From: Pontixanthobacter aquaemixtae
Lineage (GTDB): Bacteria; Pseudomonadota; Alphaproteobacteria; Sphingomonadales; Sphingomonadaceae
NCBI RefSeq assembly: GCF_009827395.1
Contig: NZ_WTYX01000001.1
Location: 1,617,722-1,681,721, forward strand
DNA: 64,000 nucleotides
Direction of reading: 5' to 3'
Shown here: positions 25,523 through 36,986 of the stretch, piece after piece
Layout: each line of letters opens with the position of its first letter
Position numbering within the stretch: position 1 is the first letter of the stretch
Notes under the pieces: generated by a model
Told to the model about the DNA's origin: nothing
The model's input: the letters and a program-made list of their open reading frames with translations, nothing else
Databases searched by the model: none
Translations under genes and position numbers: made by a program

Positions 25523-25677
25523 CTTGGCTTCCTCGCATAAGCTCGGGCGGCCGGTTGGCCTTGCGGTCGGCTAGTCGCCGACCGGATCAGCGCGAAACAT
25601 CTATGGCCTGGAATAGTCCGGTCCGCCAACGGACGGACCGCAAGCGCGACCGCGCGCCGCCGTTAGGCGTAGCCAAG
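25523..25677. repeat. 155-bp imperfect inverted-repeat element upstream of atpH
   Basis: Left arm begins cttggct (25523) and ends cttgcggtc (25560-25568); right arm begins gaccgcaag (25636-25644) and ends agccaag (25671-25677), so the two ends of each arm are inverted matches while the middles diverge. Smaller perfect stems are nested or adjacent: gcatcgc/gcgatgc just to the left, ggtcggc/gccgacc at about 25565-25583, ggtccg/cggacc at about 25620-25639. This is the look of a folded repeat or MITE-like relic, or a structured RNA. Confidence 0.55.
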
Positions 25678-25712
25678 TGAGCGGACACGAACGCCGGCGC
25701 TTGAGGCCCAAA

Positions 25713-25745
25713 AAGAAGACTCCGAAAAACCCAAGAGTCCTTCTT
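25713..25745. other. Hairpin in the leader region before atpH
   Basis: Ten-base arms aagaagactc and gagtccttctt pair with one bulged base around a 12-base A-rich loop. It lies about 116 bases before the atpH start. No U-run follows on the plus strand; it might be part of the operon leader or the end of a transcript. Function is open. Confidence 0.5.
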
Positions 25746-25861
25746 GCAATGCAGCATACCCGATGATAGGGGCGCGCCAGCTTCGCAGAGGCAGTGTTTT
25801 ACACGCCTGAATAAGACGCGGCTAAGACAGATTTTTCTTCGGATCCAAAAGGACCAAACGC

Positions 25862-26416
25862 GTGGATATTTCCGGCGGTATCAAGGCTAGCCTAGCAGGG
25901 CGCTATGCGTCTGCTTTGTTCGACCTCGCTTCAGAGGCCGGCACGGTTAGCGCAGTCGAAACCGATCTCGAAAAGCTGCATGCAGCGCTTGGCGAATCGG
26001 ACGAACTAACAAATCTAATCACCAACCCGCAAATCAGCCGCAGCCAAGCTGGCGATGCTGTTGCCGCGGTTGGCAAAAAGCTCAAAATTTCAGAGCTGAC
26101 CAACAATTTCCTGGGCGTTCTCGCCGGGAATCGCCGCCTTGGCGATTTGCCCGGCATGATCCGCGCCTTCGGTACCATTGCAGCGGCGCAGCGCGGCGAA
26201 GTGACAGCCAATGTCACCAGCGCGCATGCCTTGTCGGACAGCCAGCTTGAAACGCTCAAGACCAAGCTGACCGCGCGCGAAGGCCGCACCGTCAAACTTT
26301 CAGCCGATGTCGATCCGGAACTTCTGGGCGGCCTCGTTGTAACAATTGGATCGAAGCGTATTGATGGCTCGATCCGCACCCGTCTCAACTCACTTGCTCA
26401 GGCTATGAAGGCCTAA
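25862..26416 (+). CDS. atpH: F0F1 ATP synthase subunit delta
   Basis: 184-residue peripheral-stalk subunit linking F1 to the b-subunit dimer. It opens with the helix [25 protein letters not shown], the standard delta N-terminal pattern (RYAxALFxxA), and ends with the conserved block ([29 protein letters not shown]). GTG start at 25862 with aaaagga just before. First gene of atpHAGDC, 35 bases before atpA. The F0 genes are not in this window, as usual for alphaproteobacteria where F0 and F1 operons are separate. Confidence 0.97.
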   Translation: MDISGGIKASLAGRYASALFDLASEAGTVSAVETDLEKLHAALGESDELTNLITNPQISRSQAGDAVAAVGKKLKISELTNNFLGVLAGNRRLGDLPGMIRAFGTIAAAQRGEVTANVTSAHALSDSQLETLKTKLTAREGRTVKLSADVDPELLGGLVVTIGSKRIDGSIRTRLNSLAQAMKA

Positions 26417-26439
26417 GAGCGGCAACGCTCGTCTGGTAG

Positions 26440-27978
<1,539 letters not shown>

Positions 27979-27983
27979 TCATG

Positions 27984-28065
27984 CGTCATTCCGGCGCAGG
28001 CCGGGATCGCTAACCATCTAGGGACGACCTAGAACAACCAGATCCCAGCCTTCGCTGGGATGACG
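27984..28065. repeat. BIME-like pair of inverted REP units between atpA and atpG
   Basis: Two ~25-base units in inverted orientation: 27984-28008 (cgtcattccggc, internal ccggc/gccgg hairpin) and 28041-28065 (ending gctgggatgacg, internal cccagc/gctggg hairpin). Outer arms match at 10 of 12 positions, inner arms at 9 of 10. A third small stem, ctagg/cctag at 28018-28032, sits between them. Single related units occur at 61876-61901 and, more distantly, 7066-7083. A transcript would fold into a strong structure inside the atp operon. Confidence 0.82.
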
Positions 28066-28079
28066 ACGAGGAAACTAGA

Positions 28080-28961
28080 GTGGCATCACTCAAGGAACTC
28101 AAGGATCGGATCGGGTCGGTTAAATCGACCCAGAAGATCACCAAGGCCAAGCAAATGGTCGCAGCTGCCAAGCTTCGCAAAGCGCAAGCCGCGGCCGAAG
28201 CGGCGCGTCCCTATGCGGAACGTCTCGCGTCGGTTATGGCTGCGCTCGCTTCGAAAGTTTCGGGCGATGATGCGCCGAAGCTTCTGGCGGGCACCGGTTC
28301 GGACAAGCGCCACCTGCTGGTGGTTGTGAACACCGACAAGGGTCTGTGCGGCGGCCTCAACTCGAACCTCGTTCGCGCGGCATCGGCAAAGGCACAGGAA
28401 CTTGCTGCCGCCGGTAAAGACGTCGAATTCTATCTCGTCGGCAAGAAAGGCCGTGCGCCGCTGAAGCGCAATTTCCCCGGCCAGATCGGCACCCATTTCG
28501 ACACCAGCCATGTTCGCGATCCCGGCTTTGAAGAAGCCGCCAGCATCGCAGACGAGCTGGTGGAAATGTACGAAGCGGGCAAATTCGATGTTGCCCATCT
28601 CGTCTATCCGACATTCAAATCCGCGCTCGCGCAGGACCCGACCATCGACCAGATCATCCCCGTCCCCGCGCCCGAAAGCGCTGCGGATAGCCCAAATACT
28701 CCTGGGGCGGTGGTGGAATATGAGCCGGGCGAAGAAGAAATCCTCGAAGAATTGCTGCCACGTTATGTGAAGACGCAAATCTTCGGAGCATTGCTCGAAA
28801 TCGCTGCTTCCGAACAGGGCGCATCGATGACCGCAATGGATAACGCCACGCGCAATGCGGGCGATCTGATTAACAAGCTTACCATCCAGTATAACCGCAG
28901 CCGTCAGGCCGCGATTACCACTGAACTTATTGAAATTATTGCCGGCGCGGAAGCGCTCTAA
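28080..28961 (+). CDS. atpG: F0F1 ATP synthase subunit gamma
   Basis: 293-residue central rotor shaft. N-terminal coiled-coil helix [31 protein letters not shown] and C-terminal helix [36 protein letters not shown] are both hallmark; the middle has the [16 protein letters not shown] Rossmann-like segment. Start is GTG at 28080 after gaggaaac. It follows the REP-like pair and precedes atpD by 24 bases. Confidence 0.97.
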   Translation: MASLKELKDRIGSVKSTQKITKAKQMVAAAKLRKAQAAAEAARPYAERLASVMAALASKVSGDDAPKLLAGTGSDKRHLLVVVNTDKGLCGGLNSNLVRAASAKAQELAAAGKDVEFYLVGKKGRAPLKRNFPGQIGTHFDTSHVRDPGFEEAASIADELVEMYEAGKFDVAHLVYPTFKSALAQDPTIDQIIPVPAPESAADSPNTPGAVVEYEPGEEEILEELLPRYVKTQIFGALLEIAASEQGASMTAMDNATRNAGDLINKLTIQYNRSRQAAITTELIEIIAGAEAL

Positions 28962-30443
<1,482 letters not shown>

Positions 30444-30448
30444 GCGAG

Positions 30449-30706
30449 ATGGCACTTCACTTCGAACTCGTAACGCCGGCAAAGCTGGTCCGCTCGGAAG
30501 ACGTCCATATGGTCGTCGTACCCGGTGCGGAAGGCGAGTTCGGCGTGCTGGAAGGCCACGCGCCTTTCATGTCCACCATTCGTGATGGCGTGGTCCAGGT
30601 CTTCAAGACCGAAGGCGGCGCGCCCGAGGAAATCGCTATCGAAGGCGGTTTTGCGGAAGTTGGCGATAACGGGCTGACCGTACTCGCGGAGAAGGTAGAG
30701 AGCTGA
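30449..30706 (+). CDS. atpC: F0F1 ATP synthase subunit epsilon, short form
   Basis: 85 residues only. It has the whole N-terminal beta-sandwich ([44 protein letters not shown] is the start; quoted segments match the fold) ending at VLAEKVES, but lacks the C-terminal two-helix domain found in ~130-140 residue epsilons. The stop is followed directly by a good intrinsic terminator, so it is not cut by an assembly error visible here. Short epsilons are, as far as I recall, the norm in Sphingomonadales; in alphaproteobacteria inhibition of ATP hydrolysis is often done by the zeta subunit instead. Confidence 0.95.
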   Translation: MALHFELVTPAKLVRSEDVHMVVVPGAEGEFGVLEGHAPFMSTIRDGVVQVFKTEGGAPEEIAIEGGFAEVGDNGLTVLAEKVES

Positions 30707-30735
30707 AACTCTTCCATCCTGATCAGAATTAAGAA

Positions 30736-30761
30736 GGGCGGCCCCAACGGTCGCCCTTTTT
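30736..30761 (+). terminator. Intrinsic terminator of the atp operon
   Basis: Stem gggcggcc/ggtcgccc (8 bp with one G-U) with a 5-base loop, followed by ttttt, 29 bases past the atpC stop. Typical rho-independent terminator on the plus strand. Confidence 0.92.
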
Positions 30762-30764
30762 GAT

Positions 30765-31079
30765 TCAGGGAAAGCTTGGCGGTGGGGCGGCAGGGATGCC
30801 GGTGCCGTCATGAATGAACTTCACTACCGAAGGGTCGAGCTTGTTCCTAAATTCAACGCCGATCTTTTCGCGGTCAATTTCGCGGATATTACCGATCAGC
30901 GCGGGCAAATCCAGAATCGAAAGCGCGATCGAGCGTCCGATCCATAGCGTATGCCGCTCCATCAATTGCAGTCTCGCGCCATTTTCCGACAGCGCGAGCA
31001 GCAATGCATCATGTCGGTCTCCGCTCAGGTGCACGGCAATGGACCGGGGCGAGCCCGGTGGCTTGGTTACCTGTGTCAT
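30765..31079 (-). CDS. PilZ-domain-like protein
   Basis: 104-residue protein with the fold pattern of a single PilZ domain (LALSENGARLQL in place of the (D/N)xSxxG loop, then LWIGRSIALSILDLPALIGNIREIDREKIGVEF). The upstream RxxxR motif is not clean and the first position of the loop is Ala, so c-di-GMP binding is uncertain. No signal peptide. Convergent with atpC and divergent from the S9 peptidase. I call it PilZ-like with moderate confidence. Confidence 0.72.
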   Translation of the reverse strand: MTQVTKPPGSPRSIAVHLSGDRHDALLLALSENGARLQLMERHTLWIGRSIALSILDLPALIGNIREIDREKIGVEFRNKLDPSVVKFIHDGTGIPAAPPPSFP

Positions 31080-31264
31080 TGCGAAGTGTCCTCAATTCGA
31101 CTTGGACACAAATTAGGCACAACCTATTAACGACGCCAGACCGTTGAAGGTAAAGATTTGTCAAATAAACCAATATCCTATCAAACCATCGATCGCCAAA
31201 CGGGTTGCCTTTCTCTTGCAGGTCGCCATGATCAGGGCATGAATCTTACAAAGGGTCCTCGCCA

Positions 31265-33454
31265 ATGACATTCACCACAAACAAAGCCCGGCTGATGTCG
31301 GTCGCGGCTTCGATCGCAATTGCAACAACCCTCGCCGCCCCATTGGCCGCGCATGAAGTGGAAGATCCCGTGCCCGAAACCGTCGCAGAAGCAGATGTCG
31401 ATCCGTACATCTGGCTCGAAGAAGCCCGCAGCGAAGAAGCGCTGGCATGGGTCCGCGCAGAGAACGAGCGCACCAATGCCATGCTCGCCACCGATCCGCG
31501 TTTTGAAAAACTAAAAGGCGATGCGCTGGCCATTCTCGATAGCGAAGACCGCGTTCCCTATGTCAATTTCCGCCCCGACGGGCTGTATAATTTCTGGCAG
31601 GACAAGGCGAACCCCAAAGGGCTGCTGCGCCGGACCACGCTGGAAAGCTACAAGACCGACAATCCCCAATGGGAAACCGTTCTGGATATCGACGCGCTGG
31701 CCGCGGCCGAGGGCAAGGAATGGGTTTATAAGGGCTCTTCCTGCCTCGCGCCCGATTATAACAAATGCATGATCGCGCTGTCCGATGGCGGCGAAGATGC
31801 GACGATCCTGCGCGAATTTGACTATACCACCAAGCAATTCATCGAAGGCGGTTTCGCGATCGAGGAAAAGAGCCAGGGCGGGGTCAGCTGGATCGATGAT
31901 GACACGCTGATCGTCGGGCGCGATTTCGGCGAAGGCACGCTGACCGACAGCGAATACCCCTTCACCGCACGCATCTGGCGGCGCGGCACCGATCTGGCCG
32001 CAGCGCCCGAAATTTTCCGCGGAGAATCGAGCGACGTATCGGCCGGCGCCTATCTGCTGCGCGACAGCGAAGCGACGGTCCATGCGATGATGGCCTATCG
32101 CGGGGTGAGCTTTCACGAGCGCGAATATTTCGTCTCTGTCGCAGATGAATGGGTCAAGCTCGACATTCCCAGCAAGGCCAGCCCCTATGGCATCGTCGAT
32201 GGGCACATCCTTTATTCCACCGATGTCGATTGGGAAGTCGACGGCACGACTTTCCCCGCCGACAGCCTGATCGCGATGGAGCTAGAGGAATGGAAAGCCG
32301 ATCCCAATGGCGCGTCCAAAGTTCTGGTCTGGGCACCAGAGGATCGCCAGACGAAACGCGGCGGCGCGATCACCGCGAACAGCCTGTTTGTCGGGATGCT
32401 CGACAATGTCGTGGGCAAAGTGGTCAAATTCGACTTTGAAGATGGTGAATGGGTCAGCGAACAAGTCGATCTGCCCGACAATGCCACGGTGGGCATCGCT
32501 GCAAGCTCCAACGAAACCGACCAGATCATGTACACGGTCACCGATTTCCTCAATCCGACGACACTGTATTATTCCGATGGCAGCGCCGCGCCCGAGGCGC
32601 TGAAAAACAGCCCTGCCCGCTTCGATGCGACTGGAATGGAAGTCGAACAATTCGAAGCGAAATCGGCTGACGGGACGATGATCCCCTATTTCGTGGTCAA
32701 ACCTGCGGGAATGAAGCTGGATGGAACCACACCGACTTTGCTCACCGGCTATGGGGGCTTCCAGGTCTCGCGCCTGCCCGGCTATCTGGGTACCGCGGGC
32801 AAGCTGTGGGTCGAAAATGGCGGGGCCTATGTCCTCGCCAATTTGCGCGGCGGGGGCGAGTTTGGCCCCGGTTGGCACCAGACCGCAATCCGCGAGAACA
32901 AGCAGCGCACGTGGGACGATTTCATCGCCGTGGCTGACGATCTGGTGGCGCGCAAAGTCACCGCGCCGCGACATCTCGGTATCCAGGGTGGTTCGCAAGG
33001 CGGCCTGCTGGTCGGAACCGCCTTCACCAAGCGCCCCGACCTCTACGGCGCGGCGATCGTCGCGATCCCGCTTTTCGACATGCTGCGCTATCACGAAATC
33101 GGCCGCGGTGCCTCGTGGATCGGCGAATATGGCGATCCGCGCATTCCCGAACAGCGCGCATGGATCGAAGGGTATTCGCCCTATCAGAAGCTGGTCGAGG
33201 GCGTGGATTACCCCGCCCCGTTCTTCTGGGCATCGACCGCCGATGACCGCACCCATCCCGCCCACGCCCGCAAAGGCGCAGCGCGGATGAAGGAACTGGG
33301 CCAGCCTTATTATTACTATGAGGATATGACCGGCGGCCATTCGGGCGGCGTCGACAACGAACAACGCGCGAAGCTGTCTGCTCTGCAATATGTCTATCTG
33401 ATGCAGCGGCTTAAGGGTGAAGCAGCGGCAGCAACCGAAGACGCGGGCGAATAG
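31265..33454 (+). CDS. S9 family prolyl oligopeptidase, exported
   Basis: 729-residue serine peptidase of the POP family. A signal peptide (ARLMSVAASIAIATTLAAPLAAH) is followed by DPYIWLEEARSEEALAWVRAENE, the N-terminal family signature. A beta-propeller fills the middle. The C-terminal alpha/beta-hydrolase domain has the nucleophile in GIQGGSQGG, the aspartate in WASTADDRTHPAHARK, and the histidine in MTGGHSGG. Predicted periplasmic, cleaving after proline in peptides. ATG 31265 follows a weak ribosome binding site. Ends 30 bases before the convergent HNH gene. Confidence 0.93.
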   Translation: MTFTTNKARLMSVAASIAIATTLAAPLAAHEVEDPVPETVAEADVDPYIWLEEARSEEALAWVRAENERTNAMLATDPRFEKLKGDALAILDSEDRVPYVNFRPDGLYNFWQDKANPKGLLRRTTLESYKTDNPQWETVLDIDALAAAEGKEWVYKGSSCLAPDYNKCMIALSDGGEDATILREFDYTTKQFIEGGFAIEEKSQGGVSWIDDDTLIVGRDFGEGTLTDSEYPFTARIWRRGTDLAAAPEIFRGESSDVSAGAYLLRDSEATVHAMMAYRGVSFHEREYFVSVADEWVKLDIPSKASPYGIVDGHILYSTDVDWEVDGTTFPADSLIAMELEEWKADPNGASKVLVWAPEDRQTKRGGAITANSLFVGMLDNVVGKVVKFDFEDGEWVSEQVDLPDNATVGIAASSNETDQIMYTVTDFLNPTTLYYSDGSAAPEALKNSPARFDATGMEVEQFEAKSADGTMIPYFVVKPAGMKLDGTTPTLLTGYGGFQVSRLPGYLGTAGKLWVENGGAYVLANLRGGGEFGPGWHQTAIRENKQRTWDDFIAVADDLVARKVTAPRHLGIQGGSQGGLLVGTAFTKRPDLYGAAIVAIPLFDMLRYHEIGRGASWIGEYGDPRIPEQRAWIEGYSPYQKLVEGVDYPAPFFWASTADDRTHPAHARKGAARMKELGQPYYYYEDMTGGHSGGVDNEQRAKLSALQYVYLMQRLKGEAAAATEDAGE

Positions 33455-33459
33455 GTGCA

Positions 33460-33481
33460 GGGGCGGCCATCCGGTCGCCCC
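33460..33481. terminator. Hairpin between convergent S9 peptidase and HNH genes
   Basis: Stem ggggcggcc/ggtcgcccc (9 bp, one G-U) with a 4-base loop, just past the S9 stop (33454) and before the HNH stop (33484). It is close in sequence to the atp terminator stem but has no U-run on either strand, so it may act as a weak or bidirectional end, or a transcript-stabilising stem. Confidence 0.5.
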
Positions 33482-33483
33482 CG

Positions 33484-33762
33484 CTAATTCGCGCGATACA
33501 CGCGCGCGTGAAAATCGGGCGCTTTATTGCGGACCCACTGAACGAATTTGGCCAGCGCCTCGTTCTCCAGCAAACGCTCGCGATCATTCCCGATCCGCGC
33601 CAGCTGCGCATTGGTGAAATTGGCGTGGATCGTTTTGTGGCAGATCGGGTGGACGGGAACAGTGTCCTTGCCCTTTTTCGATTTGGGAACCGTGTGATGC
33701 CACTGGATGCGCGTCTCGAAAGGGCGGCTGCACAGCCAGCAGGTGAGCCCTTCCCCGGCCAA
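33484..33762 (-). CDS. Small HNH-nuclease-like protein
   Basis: 92-residue protein with an HNH-type metal motif: CWLC near the N terminus, then IQWHHTVPKSKKG, PICHKTIHANF (second zinc CH and final H). The order C-x2-C / HH / CH...H matches small HNH proteins of the restriction-enzyme-like group. Start is TTG at 33760-33762. Four bases from glmU stop on the same strand. Whether it is an active nuclease is unknown; such small stand-alone HNH proteins are common and mostly uncharacterised. Confidence 0.78.
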   Translation of the reverse strand: MAGEGLTCWLCSRPFETRIQWHHTVPKSKKGKDTVPVHPICHKTIHANFTNAQLARIGNDRERLLENEALAKFVQWVRNKAPDFHARVYRAN

Positions 33763-33766
33763 GTGA

Positions 33767-35116
33767 CTACTTCTTCTCCGCCGCTTTCTTCTTTTTCATC
33801 GCGTCGTGAAAACGGTCGGCCCAGCCGGGTTTGACCATCTGTTCGGCGCGGACCATGCGCAGTTCCCCCGCCGCAACATCGCGGCTGACCGCACTTCCCG
33901 CCGCAACAATCGCGTCCGCGCCGATATTGACCGGAGCGATCAGCGCACTGTTGCTGCCGATAAAGGCGCGCTCGCCGATTGTGGTCTGGTGCTTGAAATA
34001 GCCGTCATAATTGCAGGTAATCGTCCCCGCGCCGATATTGGCATTCGCGCCAACCGTCGCATCGCCGAGATAGGTCAGATGGCTAGCCTTCGCGCCTTTG
34101 CCCAAAGTCGCTTTCTTCATCTCGACGAAATTGCCGATAAACGCGCCTTCTTCCAGCACCGCACCGGGGCGCAGGCGGGCATAGGGACCGACGCTGCTAT
34201 GTTCACCCAAGGTCGCGCCTTCCAAATGGCTGAACGCGCGGACCAGCGCGTGATCGGCCACTTTGACGCCGGGGCCGAACACAACATTGGGTTCGATCGT
34301 GACATCGCGGCCAAGCTGCGTGTCCCAGCTGAAAAACACCGTTTCCGGTGCTTTCAGCGTTGCCCCGTTGGCCATCGCCTCTTCGCGCTTGAATTGCTGC
34401 CACTGCGCCTCGGCCTGCGCCAGTTCGGCGCGCGAATTGATCCCGGCCACTTCATCGGGGCTGGTTTCCACCGCAACAACGCGGCTGCCCTCTGCGATTG
34501 CATTGGTCGCGACATCGGGCAGGTAATATTCGCCCTGCGCATTGTCATTGCCGACACCGTCGAGCAGCCGCCAGATGTCCTTGCTATGCGCAATGATGAC
34601 GCCCGAATTGCACAGGTTGCAGGCGCGCTCTTCCTCGCTCGCATCCTTGTGTTCGACCATTTTGGAAACCGTGCCGTCCCCGCTGGCGATAATCCGGCCA
34701 TAAGCAAGCGTATCATCGGGCCGGAAGCCCAGCACCGCCACTTTGGTTGCCTCGTCCACCGCTTCGCACAATTTACGCACGGTTTCGGCTTTGACCATCG
34801 GGCAATCGCCGAAACAGACCATCACCAGGCCGTCAAAGCCCGACAGCGCATCTTTGGCCATCAGCGCGGCATGCGCGGTCCCCAGCTGCGGTTCCTGCAA
34901 AGCCACCGTCACATTGCGGTCGGTCACCGCATCGCGCAATTGTTCGTGCCGGTCGCCGGCCACCACCACCGTATGCGCAGGCGACAGCTCTTCGAAACTG
35001 TCGAGCAGGTGGAACAGCATCGGCTTGCCACCGATAGGGTGGAGCACCTTGTGCAAATCGGATTTCATGCGGGTGCCTTTGCCCGCGGCGAGAATAACGG
35101 CTGCGAATTTCGTCAT
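33767..35116 (-). CDS. glmU: Bifunctional GlmU (GlcN-1-P acetyltransferase / UDP-GlcNAc pyrophosphorylase)
   Basis: 449-residue enzyme making UDP-GlcNAc for peptidoglycan and lipid A. N-terminal uridyltransferase domain with AVILAAGKGTRMKS, HKVLHPIGGKPM and the VCFGDCPMVK active site segment; C-terminal left-handed beta helix with hexapeptide repeats (ATLGEHSSVGPYARLRPGAVL, GAFIGNFVEMKKATLG, GDATVGANANIGAGTITCNYDG). The start at 35114-35116 is chosen because the pyrophosphorylase motif begins at residue 7. Divergent from gph with 61 bases between starts. Confidence 0.97.
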   Translation of the reverse strand: MTKFAAVILAAGKGTRMKSDLHKVLHPIGGKPMLFHLLDSFEELSPAHTVVVAGDRHEQLRDAVTDRNVTVALQEPQLGTAHAALMAKDALSGFDGLVMVCFGDCPMVKAETVRKLCEAVDEATKVAVLGFRPDDTLAYGRIIASGDGTVSKMVEHKDASEEERACNLCNSGVIIAHSKDIWRLLDGVGNDNAQGEYYLPDVATNAIAEGSRVVAVETSPDEVAGINSRAELAQAEAQWQQFKREEAMANGATLKAPETVFFSWDTQLGRDVTIEPNVVFGPGVKVADHALVRAFSHLEGATLGEHSSVGPYARLRPGAVLEEGAFIGNFVEMKKATLGKGAKASHLTYLGDATVGANANIGAGTITCNYDGYFKHQTTIGERAFIGSNSALIAPVNIGADAIVAAGSAVSRDVAAGELRMVRAEQMVKPGWADRFHDAMKKKKAAEKK

Positions 35117-35177
35117 AGCCGCCCCAATGCCACCATTTGCTTGCAGAATGAAGAACGTTCCTTCAGTCAGCTGCGCT

Positions 35178-35870
35178 ATGAGCGATTTTCCTTTCAGCGC
35201 CGTGGGCTTCGACCTCGACGGTACACTTCTCGACACGCATCAGGATCTGGGCGCGGCGGTAAACCACGCATTGGAACTGGGCGGCTTCAAAGCGGTGCCG
35301 GTCGGCAGTTCCAAAGATTTGATCGGCGGCGGCGCGAAAATCATGCTTTCAAGAGCGGTTGAGGCGCAAGGCGGGATGGAACGCGATGCTTTCCACGCGC
35401 TCTACAAGAAAATGCTGGCCTATTACGCGGAAAACAACGCGGTCCATTCGCGCCCCTATCCCGGGATCATCGACACGCTCGATGCGCTGGAGGAACGCGG
35501 CGTGAAAATGGCCGTGGTGACCAACAAGTTTGAAAGTTTTGCGACCAGCATCCTCACGCAATTGGGCCTCGCTGACCGGTTTGTGACCATCATTGGCGGC
35601 GACACTATGGGCAAGGATGCTGACGGGAAACAGCGCGCCAAACCCGCGCCCGATCCGATTTTCGAAGCGCAGAAACGATGCGGCGGCGGACCGATGGTTT
35701 TCGTGGGTGACAGTTCCTACGACATCAATGCGGCGAGAGCCGCCGATGTGCCGGTTGTCGCCTGCGCTTACGGCTATTGCGACAAGCCTGCAGACGCGCT
35801 CGGCGCCGATGCGGTGGTTCAATCAGCGTCAGAGTTGGTGGCCGCATTCGAGAGCCTTTCGCGCCACTGA
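35178..35870 (+). CDS. gph: Phosphoglycolate phosphatase (HAD hydrolase)
   Basis: 230-residue HAD-superfamily phosphatase. Motif I is GFDLDGTLLDT, motif II VVTNK, the lysine of motif III KPAPDP, and motif IV GDSSYDI. Cap domain between about residues 20 and 90. It dephosphorylates 2-phosphoglycolate, a product of 3'-end repair, though broad substrate use is usual in this family. An ATG at 35178 gives MSDFPFSAVGFDLDG; longer in-frame reading on the same strand crosses glmU antisense and is rejected. Confidence 0.9.
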   Translation: MSDFPFSAVGFDLDGTLLDTHQDLGAAVNHALELGGFKAVPVGSSKDLIGGGAKIMLSRAVEAQGGMERDAFHALYKKMLAYYAENNAVHSRPYPGIIDTLDALEERGVKMAVVTNKFESFATSILTQLGLADRFVTIIGGDTMGKDADGKQRAKPAPDPIFEAQKRCGGGPMVFVGDSSYDINAARAADVPVVACAYGYCDKPADALGADAVVQSASELVAAFESLSRH

Positions 35871-36008
35871 TTCGCCACGATCAGCGCGCATAACGCTACG
35901 GAATCGCGGCGCAGATTGTTCGCAGTTGCAACATGCTGCGGAAAGTGCCACCACAGGCTCACGTTTACGGGAACGTAAAGCACCAGTTTCTATTTTGGAG
36001 AGAGTTTA

Positions 36009-36944
36009 ATGACCATTTCATTCAAAGATCGTGTCGCAATTGTAACCGGCGCTGGCGGCGGTCTGGGCCGCGAATATGCGTTGGAACTGGCCCGGCGCGG
36101 AGCCAAAGTTGTTGTCAACGATCTGGGCGGTTCGCGCGATGGCACCGGCACATCGGATGCAGCCGCGCAAGTCGTGGAAGAGATCGAAAAGGCTGGCGGC
36201 GAAGCCATCGCCAATGGCTCTTCGGTCACCGAATATGACCAGATGGAAAAGATGGTCGCCCACGCCAAGCAAAAATGGGGCGGCGTGCATGTGCTGATCA
36301 ACAATGCCGGCATCCTGCGCGACAAAAGCTTCGCCAAAATGACCCCTGATGATTTCGAACTTGTGGTCAAAGTCCACCTGCTCGGTTCGGCCTATGCCAC
36401 CAAAGCCTGCTGGGAAACTTTCCGCGAGCAGGCCTATGGCCGGATCCTGATGACCAGCAGCTCTACCGGCCTGTTCGGCAATTTCGGCCAGGCCAATTAT
36501 GGCGCGGCGAAGCTGGGCCTTGCGGGTCTTACCAAAACGCTCAATCTCGAAGGCGCGAAATACAATATCCGTTGTAACTCGCTGTCGCCCGTTGCCGGCA
36601 CACGGATGACCGAAGACCTCTTCCCCGAAGAAGCGTTCAAGCTGTTCTCGCCCGAGAATGTGGCACCTGCCGCGCTCTATCTGGTCAGCGAAGATGCGCC
36701 GACCAACCAGATCGTTGGCGCGGGTGCTGGCGGCTTCCACAGCGCATGGGTGACCATGAATGAAGCTGTGTGGCTCAAAGATGGTGAGCGCACTGTCGAA
36801 GGCTTTGCCGAGAATTGGGACAAGATCAACGAAATGACCAATCTCACCGCCCCGCAATCGGGCGCGGAGCAGAGCGCGGCCATCCTCAAAGCAATGCAGG
36901 GCGTGCTAGGCGCGGACGCTGCGCCATCGAGCGCACGCGGCTAA
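36009..36944 (+). CDS. SDR oxidoreductase, MFE-2-like (3R)-hydroxyacyl-CoA dehydrogenase
   Basis: 311-residue short-chain dehydrogenase. The NAD site is VTGAGGGLGREYALELARRGAKVVVNDLGG, in which GGxGR and the VNDLGG aspartate are characteristic of the peroxisomal multifunctional enzyme type 2 dehydrogenase domain. The catalytic set is S (MTSSSTG), Y and K (NYGAAK). Likely acts on 3R-hydroxyacyl-CoA in beta-oxidation or a related CoA ester; no hydratase domain is fused. ggagag lies just before ATG 36009. Stop at 36944; a potential promoter for the next gene follows. Confidence 0.9.
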   Translation: MTISFKDRVAIVTGAGGGLGREYALELARRGAKVVVNDLGGSRDGTGTSDAAAQVVEEIEKAGGEAIANGSSVTEYDQMEKMVAHAKQKWGGVHVLINNAGILRDKSFAKMTPDDFELVVKVHLLGSAYATKACWETFREQAYGRILMTSSSTGLFGNFGQANYGAAKLGLAGLTKTLNLEGAKYNIRCNSLSPVAGTRMTEDLFPEEAFKLFSPENVAPAALYLVSEDAPTNQIVGAGAGGFHSAWVTMNEAVWLKDGERTVEGFAENWDKINEMTNLTAPQSGAEQSAAILKAMQGVLGADAAPSSARG

Positions 36945-36957
36945 TCTCTCTACTGTA

Positions 36958-36986
36958 TTGACACACTAACACACTGGGCCTACCTT
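36958..36986 (+). promoter_or_regulatory. Candidate promoter for the 37015 membrane protein
   Basis: A perfect TTGACA at 36958-36963 is followed by a 17-base spacer and tacctt (36981-36986; only 3 of 6 match TATAAT). The first transcribed base would fall near 36993, in the loop of the hairpin at 36976-37014. So a transcript from this promoter would lack the left arm of the hairpin and leave the ribosome binding site open. Confidence 0.4.
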
